Shown piece after piece: positions 56,943 to 64,000 of a stretch of 64,000 bases of DNA. The position numbers were made by a program, and so were the translations under genes. The DNA lies in contig NC_006042.1 in the NCBI RefSeq assembly GCF_000002515.2, forward strand, positions 2,232,001-2,296,000, written 5' to 3'. The notes beneath the pieces were generated by a model. The model was not told the origin of the DNA, made no database searches, and saw only the letters and a list, made by a program, of their open reading frames with translations. Within the stretch, counting starts at the first letter, position 1. Every line of letters starts with the position of its first letter. Source of the stretch: Kluyveromyces lactis. Lineage: Eukaryota > Ascomycota > Saccharomycetes > Saccharomycetales > Saccharomycetaceae.

Positions 56943-58613
56943 TTAAAAGTGTCTTTCCAAGTAGCTCCGACTAGCAACATAACTAAACCCCTTAAAATAA
57001 TCCGTAGATCCTGCAAAGGCGGATTCTTTCGTTGCACGAGGGTTGTTAATCTCTATGCCATTATCATAAATACTGGTGTCTAGCCTTTTCTCCGTAAATT
57101 CTGTATCAAAGTTTTCAGCAAGTTCCCAATCAGTGATTATCGGTAAGATAGGTCCTACTGAAATCTTTTGCAGGTCACCGCTTAAAAGCTGTTTCCAGAT
57201 TATTTTCCTGAAAATGAAATGACCAATATAATTAGTCGTTTTAGCTTGACCAGCTTTCTTTTTCTTCGTTTTAGGACCATCTTGGGCCCAATATTTATCA
57301 ACATCCCATCTTTTTGTGGGATCTTTTCTCAACAATGCACCGAGATAATCTTTGAATCCATCGCTTAAGTAACTTGGTATTCTAGCACCAGTTTTCTCTT
57401 GCTTAATTTTGTTTAATATAATTTTATGGTTAACTCCTGTAAATGGTGGTTTACCAATTAGCATATCGTATACTAGGCAACCTAAAGAGTACCAGTCACA
57501 ATTCTGAGTGTAAGGTTCTCCTGCTAATATCTCTGGAGCACAGTATTCTGGAGTACCTATAATGGAATAAAGCTGATTTACGTTCTCTCCTTCTTCTGGT
57601 GTGGCAGCATCATCAAAAACACTTTTCTTGGATAATCCAAAATCAGTCAACACTAGATGTCCTCTTTCATTTAATAGACAGTTTTCTGGTTTCAAGTCTC
57701 TGTAAACTATTCCCTTAGAATGCAAAAATTTTAGAGCACAACTCAATTCTGCAGCATAAAACGCAACTGTACCTTCATCCAAGGTTCCCTGTTCTTTTAA
57801 ATGATAAAAGAGCTCTCCACCAGGAATGTATTGTAGTACCAAGTACAATTTATGATTGTCGTGGAACGAATAGAACAATTTCACTATATTGGGATGTTCT
57901 AACTGCGATAATATAGTCCGCTCAGCAAATGTCCTTTCTATCCTCTTTTCAACTGTAGTATTGGCGTCCTTTTCTATAGAGTCTTCCGAAATTAAAATTT
58001 CAGCCTTCTTCAATTGTTTCATGGCATACAATTTCGATGACAGTGAGTCCTTCACCAATAGCACTTTTCCGTAAGCGCCTTCTCCTAGGCATCTAATTGG
58101 TACAAAATCATCCAATACTCTTGGTGCCCCAGTCTTAGAGAAGCTGGATGCTCTAAGTTGTCTGGTTTCTTCGACCGAAGAAACCGAGAGTACATCTCGA
58201 GTTTCCTTATCACTATCTCCTTGAGCATTCAATGATAACCTAATCGTATGCTGAGCAGGATTCACTACGAATTTATTGTAGAGGGAGGACCTCCTCCTAG
58301 CTGGTTCCTTCGTCTGAGATTGCTTGGACTCACCAGAATCTGGTGGTACTAAAAAGCCTGACATCATTTCGGCTTGTTCTTCTGTATCTGAAATTAGTGC
58401 CTCTTCTTCGTATGTATTCGGTGGTAAAGCAGATAAATCCATACGGAATTGGTTCTTGTGCAAGGGCAAATTCATAGTACTTAAGCCAGATGCCGGTTGA
58501 ACCTCATTATCAAACGAATCCCTATCATCATCCTGAGATCCATCATCTATAATGGCACATGTATCATTCACTCTAAGTAATTTGAAGTCTTCATCGAAAC
58601 TAAAAAGTGGCAT
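56943..58613 (-). CDS. YPK3: AGC protein kinase Ypk3 (S6-kinase type)
   Basis: Kinase that phosphorylates ribosomal protein S6 downstream of TORC1 in S. cerevisiae. The 556 residues (S. cerevisiae 525) have an acidic/disordered N-terminus (1-168), then the kinase domain: glycine loop GEGAYGKV, AMKQLKK lysine, YRDLKPENCLL catalytic loop, DFGLSKK, an activation loop with GTPEYCAPEIL and an APE helix. The C-terminal AGC tail ends with the hydrophobic motif FKGFSYV, the TORC1-regulated site type. Next to CDS1 on the same strand, as YBR028C-YBR029C. Confidence 0.94.
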   Translation of the reverse strand: MPLFSFDEDFKLLRVNDTCAIIDDGSQDDDRDSFDNEVQPASGLSTMNLPLHKNQFRMDLSALPPNTYEEEALISDTEEQAEMMSGFLVPPDSGESKQSQTKEPARRRSSLYNKFVVNPAQHTIRLSLNAQGDSDKETRDVLSVSSVEETRQLRASSFSKTGAPRVLDDFVPIRCLGEGAYGKVLLVKDSLSSKLYAMKQLKKAEILISEDSIEKDANTTVEKRIERTFAERTILSQLEHPNIVKLFYSFHDNHKLYLVLQYIPGGELFYHLKEQGTLDEGTVAFYAAELSCALKFLHSKGIVYRDLKPENCLLNERGHLVLTDFGLSKKSVFDDAATPEEGENVNQLYSIIGTPEYCAPEILAGEPYTQNCDWYSLGCLVYDMLIGKPPFTGVNHKIILNKIKQEKTGARIPSYLSDGFKDYLGALLRKDPTKRWDVDKYWAQDGPKTKKKKAGQAKTTNYIGHFIFRKIIWKQLLSGDLQKISVGPILPIITDWELAENFDTEFTEKRLDTSIYDNGIEINNPRATKESAFAGSTDYFKGFSYVASRSYLERHF

Positions 58614-59185
58614 CTCGTATTATCTCAATTCAACTACAATAGAAGACTTTAGTAGCATTCCTCAGTATGATTTGTTAGTATTTGATTCTGTTTAGTAAGC
58701 TCTGTCCGGGACCTGTGAAGAACTAATTTCTTGTGATGATTACGAGTGATACACGTTTTAATGCATGCGATATTACTACCTTTTTTTTTTTTTTTTTTTT
58801 CAATCTCTTGAAAAGTTCAGAATAAAACATGCACTCTGCCGCCCGTAACTTTTTAACTGGTCATTCCGTGGATAAAAGATTCTGGTTTAACTGTAAACAA
58901 AATCTAAGATATAATAGATGTATCAAGCTGTTGAAAACTTGATGAGATACATATAGATACATAGGATATTTCATAAATATAGTTTGTGAGGTAACGAAAT
59001 GAAACGGTGGAAGAAGCAATCTAACGTTTTCATGAAAAAATGCAAGTCCGAAAATTTATACATCATGTAATTTGCAGGCAGTGTGGGATATTCTTCTTGA
59101 ATATGATATTGGCTCAAAGTGTCCTGAAAGAGCGCTTCATAGGATACAATGCTCTTTCATAAGTTAGGATAGTAAGTTTGGTTAA
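58614..59185. promoter_or_regulatory. YPK3 upstream region with T20
   Basis: 572 bp between CDS1 and YPK3 (both minus strand). A pure T20 run at 58781-58800, about 170 nt upstream of the YPK3 ATG, is a likely nucleosome-depleting tract. No other site was recognised. Confidence 0.45.
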
Positions 59186-60508
59186 TTAGATATTGTACAA
59201 GTCCGTGATCTTTTCGTAAACATCTTTGTTCATTACTCCGTTGTCATATAGAGCTTTGTTTAGCGTGTGGATCAATTCAATGATTTGATTAGTATCTAGA
59301 TTCATTAGGATAGTAGACACAACCGTGCCAACTGTGATTCTGTTTTCGCTAATGAAAGTTTCGTAATACAAGTTCATGAAAGAACCCATCAAAAATTGGC
59401 AATCGACTCTATCAGTAATACCACCGTGACCCGGAATTGAATCACCAAAGTCCTTCACTTGGAATGTCCTCTTCAATCCAGACGCAAAGAAACCCCCAAA
59501 TGGTGCAAATAAGGATGCGAAAGTGGCCAAGTTCAATGCATGCAAATAGACCGGTTTGATAGTAATAACGTCAACGCCAATCTTTTCAAAAATAATCGGA
59601 GGTAGTCTATAATCCTGTGGAACGAAAACAGGGTTCAACTCACAACTCAACGCTGTGAAAAAGTTTGTTTTCAAGTCTGTAACTGGACATGTCATGTAGT
59701 AATATGGTGCAAGAAGTCTGGTCAGTAAAACACTGGCAATTGCAGTGAAAAACCATGCGCCGAGGAAACCCTCTAAAGTTTTCTTTGGAGAGATTTCAAT
59801 TAGTTTGGTACGACCAAAAGTTATACCACATAAGTAAGCAAATATATCGTTCACGATGACCAAGCCGCATGGCAAAAGGAACCAGATCAAACCGTTCAAA
59901 ACATTGTTGATGATCAAATGTGCTTGAAAAACCACCAACAGCAAAACCATATGTGTCACACACAATGAAGCAAATTGGAATTTTAGGTAACCTTTTCTCA
60001 AACTGCAAACGAATATAACAAAACCCAAAACATAGAGACAATAACTAATGAACTTGTGATTGGATGCCACGAAATTCAAAACGGTATACTTCACGAAGGT
60101 ATCGTTGAAGAACTTGAAAAGTGATTTACCGTCCAAATAGTATATCGTAGTAAACAAAAAGTACCAGTTCAAAGTTTTCGTTAAAGGGAGGTTTTTTTCA
60201 CGTCCTGATTGTCCAGTAACTGCAATGCATTCTTTGAAAGTGGCAATTTGGCAACCCAAAATCAAGACAACACACCAAAAGTGACCAGAAGCCAAGATGA
60301 TAAAAAAACCTGCAATCATAACAAATGTCCAAATGGTTCTAACAGCAAAATTATATAGTTTTGAATCTTTTTTGACTTCAACCTTGGAGTGTTTTTTGTA
60401 ATCTTCAACTAACCGTGTTCTCGATGTTGTTTCTCGATGTTGTTTCTGAGGTGTTGAGGTTGCAGATCCACCACGGGAGGTGTTACCAGTTCTTTTTTTG
60501 ACTGTCAT
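59186..60508 (-). CDS. CDS1: CDP-diacylglycerol synthase Cds1
   Basis: Makes CDP-diacylglycerol from phosphatidate and CTP, the branch point for PI, PS, PG and cardiolipin; ER membrane. From the ATG at 60508 it is 440 residues (S. cerevisiae 457) with a basic N-terminus (TVKKRTGNTSRGG) and about 8 membrane spans. The CDS signature is complete near 343-370: GLKRTFQVKDFGD, SIPGHGGITDRVD. An extension to 60511 uses no ATG. Its promoter has a doubled Ino2-Ino4-type E-box. Confidence 0.96.
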   Translation of the reverse strand: MTVKKRTGNTSRGGSATSTPQKQHRETTSRTRLVEDYKKHSKVEVKKDSKLYNFAVRTIWTFVMIAGFFIILASGHFWCVVLILGCQIATFKECIAVTGQSGREKNLPLTKTLNWYFLFTTIYYLDGKSLFKFFNDTFVKYTVLNFVASNHKFISYCLYVLGFVIFVCSLRKGYLKFQFASLCVTHMVLLLVVFQAHLIINNVLNGLIWFLLPCGLVIVNDIFAYLCGITFGRTKLIEISPKKTLEGFLGAWFFTAIASVLLTRLLAPYYYMTCPVTDLKTNFFTALSCELNPVFVPQDYRLPPIIFEKIGVDVITIKPVYLHALNLATFASLFAPFGGFFASGLKRTFQVKDFGDSIPGHGGITDRVDCQFLMGSFMNLYYETFISENRITVGTVVSTILMNLDTNQIIELIHTLNKALYDNGVMNKDVYEKITDLYNI

Positions 60509-60679
60509 CACTTTTATATTCCCGGTTAGCAGATTGTAACGTGCTTAGATCAATAAGATGCTGTGAAGTAGAGATCTGTTTCCTTACTCATGCGAGTGAT
60601 GATGCTCTTCTTTTTTCTTGGTTGATTATATATTTCCACCATCTATTCCAAATGGATAATTTTCTTCGAACTTCAAGAT

Positions 60680-60696
60680 CATGTGACATGTGAAAA
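60680..60696 (+). promoter_or_regulatory. Doubled E-box/ICRE of CDS1
   Basis: CATGTGACATGTGAAAA holds two overlapping-spaced CATGTG boxes 7 nt apart, the second matching CAYRTGAARW fully. About 175 nt upstream of the CDS1 ATG. S. cerevisiae CDS1 is an Ino2-Ino4 target. Confidence 0.65.
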
Positions 60697-60806
60697 AAAA
60701 ACCATGCTCCCAACTTGTGTAAAGTTCCTCTACATACATACGATATTTACAGATGCAGCAATAAGGGAGAGTCTTTCCATTTTAGCATGTGTGTAGGATT
60801 GAAAGG

Positions 60807-62399
60807 TCAGAGAAGGCCCTGTTTCTTAAGTTCTTCGTATACTTGAACACTCATCACATTACCTTCATTGTCCTCTGTTTCAAGTACCATTTCCGGTTCT
60901 TTCACAGTTGATATTTTGGAAAAGGGTTCACCTGACTTTAGTGTACTCTTTGCTTGCAATGCTTTCCATAGCTCTGTCACCTCTACTATAGTAGTGACAT
61001 CTTTGAATGCAAGAGAAGGAGTTATGCCTAAAGATTTCAAACCTTCTGAATGTTTTTTCAGTGGGAAATGTTTCTCGAATTCTCTACGCCCATGATATAT
61101 TTGATTACCGCAGATCTCGCAAACATATTTCACATCTAAACCTTGGACTTTGATGAGCCAGCGAGGTATAGGAAATCCGTCAGGTCCTAATGGTAGGTTG
61201 TATGGATTCGTTGGATCCATACTCTCTTTTTGAGCAGTATCTTCAGCATTGTCAATATAAGATGGTTTATCTTCAGATTCATCTTTGGCGTATATGGGTG
61301 ATTCATATTGTTCTTGTAGCTTTTCCAGCTCTTCAGTAAACTCTTCATCTGTGAATGCAAGTTTTCTTTCCGTGAATGATATTGTATTTTGCAATACTTT
61401 AGAGAGAAATTTGGAAAAACAGTGAAACGTGTATTCCTTCATCAAACGCTTTCTATTCCGAGACAATGCAATATTAAACTGTTCAGTTTGAACATGAGTA
61501 TTAAATTCCGACTGACTATCAAACCATCGATTAAACACAACGGAGTACATTTTCCCGCTTTCCTTCGATGGGGATTCTGTGATACCGGTCCTCACATATT
61601 TATCAAATCCATTGTGGATGGTTTTGGAAAGAATTTCCTTGTCCACTAGAGGATAAGCTTTGGAGTAATAGGCCTTATAATATTTCAGTAACTCAGTGAC
61701 TAATTGGTTATATTCCTTGGTGTCTCTATCTAATGATGGGTTGAGTAAGTAGTCGTATGTTTCAAATGATTCTAACATCTTCAAAAATGAAAGTATCGTT
61801 AAATCCGCACGCTTGATGATATTCAACCACTTCTTGAATTGTTCTGAGAGATCCAAATACGTCCCAAAGTTTTCATCTCTAGCAAAGTTTCTTGAAAGAT
61901 CAATTATTTGTCCTATGGGCGATATGATGTTCTTACTGGCAGCTTGAGGGCCAGAAAACATCTCATAGTCAGATTTGACTTCAACCAGAGAACGTGAGTT
62001 TACTTGACCCTCTAATACTTCTGTGGTGACGGTTTCAAACTGTTCAAAGCTAGCGTTTGTATCCCTAAAGTATTCTAAATGTTCTTCACTCAATTTGTGC
62101 TTTTGCAAAGATTTCAACAGTCTTCTATATCTTCCAAGAAATAAGGCGATTTCATATTCTTGTGCTTTGATTTGCTTTCTAGAACGTTTGCTTTTCTTGC
62201 TCCTGTAAATCCTGTTGGCAGAAACGTCTAGCTTAGGTACCGCCCAAGCTTCAACTCCCAGATTATGCAGTGCTTCGTTAAATCTGTAAAAGATTTCTGG
62301 ATTTCTTCGTAGTCTGGACGAAATAGCATCCTCGATGACTTCTAATTCTTCTAATATCTTTCGCCTCTCTTCAAAACATAGATAAGTGGGGGCATTCAT
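60807..62399 (-). CDS. PRP9: Splicing factor Prp9 (SF3a60)
   Basis: SF3a subunit of U2 snRNP, needed for pre-spliceosome formation. The 530 residues equal the S. cerevisiae length. An N-terminal helical region (1-120) is followed by the SF3a60 middle and the matrin-type C2H2 zinc finger near 424-450 (YVCEICGNQIYHGRREFEKH then HSEG). The C-terminal half has a TELW... helix. Lies downstream of DBP10 on the same strand, as YDL031W-YDL030W. Confidence 0.94.
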   Translation of the reverse strand: MNAPTYLCFEERRKILEELEVIEDAISSRLRRNPEIFYRFNEALHNLGVEAWAVPKLDVSANRIYRSKKSKRSRKQIKAQEYEIALFLGRYRRLLKSLQKHKLSEEHLEYFRDTNASFEQFETVTTEVLEGQVNSRSLVEVKSDYEMFSGPQAASKNIISPIGQIIDLSRNFARDENFGTYLDLSEQFKKWLNIIKRADLTILSFLKMLESFETYDYLLNPSLDRDTKEYNQLVTELLKYYKAYYSKAYPLVDKEILSKTIHNGFDKYVRTGITESPSKESGKMYSVVFNRWFDSQSEFNTHVQTEQFNIALSRNRKRLMKEYTFHCFSKFLSKVLQNTISFTERKLAFTDEEFTEELEKLQEQYESPIYAKDESEDKPSYIDNAEDTAQKESMDPTNPYNLPLGPDGFPIPRWLIKVQGLDVKYVCEICGNQIYHGRREFEKHFPLKKHSEGLKSLGITPSLAFKDVTTIVEVTELWKALQAKSTLKSGEPFSKISTVKEPEMVLETEDNEGNVMSVQVYEELKKQGLL

Positions 62400-62707
62400 A
62401 TCTATTGTCTTCTATGAATCCTCTAACTGCTACACAGACAGTAAACCGAAGGCACGGTATTCATTTTGAGCCTTCATCTGATCCATATTTGTACTTTCTA
62501 AGGTATTTCCATTCTTTACATTTTTATTTTCTATAATCAATGGCAATTTCGACGTATGAGGAACAAATACTAGTAAACAATGTAAACCAGCAATACAATA
62601 TGTCACATATCATAACAATAATTTGGAGAGAGGCCATTTCATGTTTAAGCTTAGAAAATGTCTATTCAATTACACACTGATTGTTATTTGAGCAGTTACA
62701 TAATATA
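62400..62707. promoter_or_regulatory. DBP10-PRP9 spacer
   Basis: 308 bp, AT-rich; holds the DBP10 terminator and PRP9 promoter. No site was recognised. Confidence 0.3.
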
Positions 62708-64000
62708 CTAATGTTTTCTCCGCTTCGTAGGACGGGCATTCTTGGAACGCTTTTTCTCTTTAATTTCTCTTAGCTTTCTAATCTCGTCAACTGACTTTAT
62801 TTCTTGTTTCATCCCAGGACCATTATAACCCTTAACTCTAACACCTCTTTCCAAAGCAGCTTCCACTTTTTTCTTTTGGAAAGCGTAATCGTCTCTATGT
62901 TTATCAGGCAATTTAGGAGCTTTTTGAGTCTTGTGTTTGAATTTACCGCCAACCGTACGCTCCGATGGAGAAGTCGGATCAGCCAATAGATTCGATGGAA
63001 TAGTGGATTCTCTTGCACCAACTTTGAGTGGAGCAATTTTTCTTGCCTTAGACCAATCTTGGAATTTTCCGGATCTGAAACTTGCAGGAATCTTTTGACC
63101 ACTTTCTCCGATGATGTACTTTTTGTTGTCCAAACCTTGAGTGTTCACATATTTCTTACGCTTCTTGTCCCACTTAACCGTAGCTGTTTGCTTGTGAACT
63201 TGTACCTTGTCATCGTTGGCTAGATCAAATGCAGCATTGGAAGCATCATTTGTGAAACCAGATGATATCTGTAATTGTTTATCTTGAATGTCACTAGTTG
63301 GTGCGAAATGTGATAGATAAAAAGTTGGATCTCTGAAAGTTTTCTTCTGCTTCTTCTTAATATTTTCTTGCTCTTCTAACAAGACATCGGCATCTTCAAA
63401 TTCTTTCAATACCTCATCAGGCACTGAGTAACCAACTTCGTTGTCTTCACCTTTCAAAATTTCATCTTCTATACTATGCCTCAAACCAATCATTCTCTCT
63501 TTTTCCAGAAGTTCTTGTCTTTCTTTTGCCTTCCTTTGAATTGGAGCTATTTGTCTCCTCCTTCTCTTCATTAACACAGACATTTCATCGTCTGGATTCC
63601 TTGCGAACTCGAATACAGTTTCCTTGTTATTTCTGTGTTGCAACTTAGCTAAGAAATCCAATTTCTCTTTTTCGGCGTTCTTACCGAAGTATATATTCTG
63701 TTCGTCCCATCCTGATCTGAGAATTTCCTTTGACCTTTTCATGGATTCAGCAGACGCTGGTGTCCTGGTTCTAAAGTAAAGTTTTTCGGCTTTCAGGGCA
63801 ACACCTTTCACAGTATTTAACTCAAAGTCAGATTTGATCATATTGCTATAAAGGTCACCCATACCATCAATCTCAGAACGTGGACAAGCACCAAGGACCA
63901 TTCTTGTGGTGTAAGAAACCTTAGGATCGGTGAAATTATTATTACCCTCAGATTCTGCCTTCTTTCTGAGTATCTGGCACGACGATTCATACATGGGTGT
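62708..64000 (-). CDS. DBP10: ATP-dependent RNA helicase Dbp10, 3' part
   Basis: DEAD-box helicase of 60S ribosomal subunit biogenesis in the nucleolus. Only the C-terminal part (430 codons counted to the window edge) is present; the start and helicase core lie beyond 64000. Visible: coiled, basic RRRRRQIAPIQRKAKERQ; the DBP10CT domain with DPTFYLSHFAP, ASNAAFDLANDDKVQ and KKYIIGESGQKIPASFR; and a very basic tail ending RPTKRRKH. An ATG at 63994 is internal, since the frame runs off the edge. Confidence 0.93.
   Translation of the reverse strand, partial: TPMYESSCQILRKKAESEGNNNFTDPKVSYTTRMVLGACPRSEIDGMGDLYSNMIKSDFELNTVKGVALKAEKLYFRTRTPASAESMKRSKEILRSGWDEQNIYFGKNAEKEKLDFLAKLQHRNNKETVFEFARNPDDEMSVLMKRRRRQIAPIQRKAKERQELLEKERMIGLRHSIEDEILKGEDNEVGYSVPDEVLKEFEDADVLLEEQENIKKKQKKTFRDPTFYLSHFAPTSDIQDKQLQISSGFTNDASNAAFDLANDDKVQVHKQTATVKWDKKRKKYVNTQGLDNKKYIIGESGQKIPASFRSGKFQDWSKARKIAPLKVGARESTIPSNLLADPTSPSERTVGGKFKHKTQKAPKLPDKHRDDYAFQKKKVEAALERGVRVKGYNGPGMKQEIKSVDEIRKLREIKEKKRSKNARPTKRRKH

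Overview
This is nuclear DNA of a budding yeast of the Saccharomycetaceae. Genes are compact and mostly intronless. The two introns I can see have the yeast signals GTATGT and TACTAAC, there is one tRNA gene, and promoters carry Reb1, CACGTG, PAC, URS1 and MSE sites. From 1 to about 47.9 kb the order is MLS1, DCP2, NCS2, COX23, TOM70/71, bL35m, NMA111, ORC6, SET1, MSH1, NAF1, ESBP6, SPC98, FAR11, LSM12, TEP1, NRK1, CIA2, EPT1/CPT1, TOM22, KRE33, NDT80, FYV6 and a YNL134C-like gene. In S. cerevisiae these sit in two duplicated blocks (chr XIV YNL117-YNL134 and chr VIII YHR116-YHR124). Here they form one merged list, with one gene each for the pairs TOM70/TOM71 and EPT1/CPT1. That is expected of a yeast that diverged before the whole-genome duplication. 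The Dcp2 sequence looks like that of Kluyveromyces lactis from memory, so Kluyveromyces is my best guess, not a proof.

Layout: 1-23.8 kb holds glyoxylate-cycle, mRNA-decapping, tRNA-thiolation, mitochondrial import and assembly, replication-origin, histone-methylation and mitochondrial DNA-repair genes. 23.8-47.9 kb holds a snoRNP assembly factor, a permease, a spindle-pole protein, signalling and phospholipid genes, a ribosome-biogenesis acetyltransferase and the meiotic regulator NDT80. 48-51.5 kb is a sparse, rearranged stretch: a repeat-rich GPI cell-wall protein, a 1.4 kb empty interval, an intron-containing INO4-like bHLH gene and a tRNA-Asn. 51.5-64 kb is a second syntenic block (ETR1, an MNN2/MNN5 mannosyltransferase, an unrecognised small gene, YPK3, CDS1, PRP9 and the 3' part of DBP10), matching S. 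cerevisiae YBR015-YBR029 and YDL030-YDL031.

Functional links: the INO4-like gene carries a full ICRE in its own promoter, and CDS1, 9 kb away, has a doubled E-box/ICRE, so a phospholipid regulator and a likely target lie in one window. The KRE33-NDT80 spacer separates a growth promoter (PAC repeats, poly(dA)) from a meiotic promoter (URS1, MSE) with two Reb1 sites between. NAF1 also carries RRPE plus PAC. Several gene starts were moved to the first plausible ATG where an upstream in-frame extension has none.

I saw no transposon, LTR element, CRISPR array or clear centromere. Nothing looks like a wholly new molecular system. The best leads are a malate synthase ending SKLK instead of the peroxisomal signal SKL, the INO4-like intron that can truncate the bHLH, the repeated CACGTG/Reb1 module, the layered KRE33-NDT80 spacer, and an unrecognised 169-residue protein.
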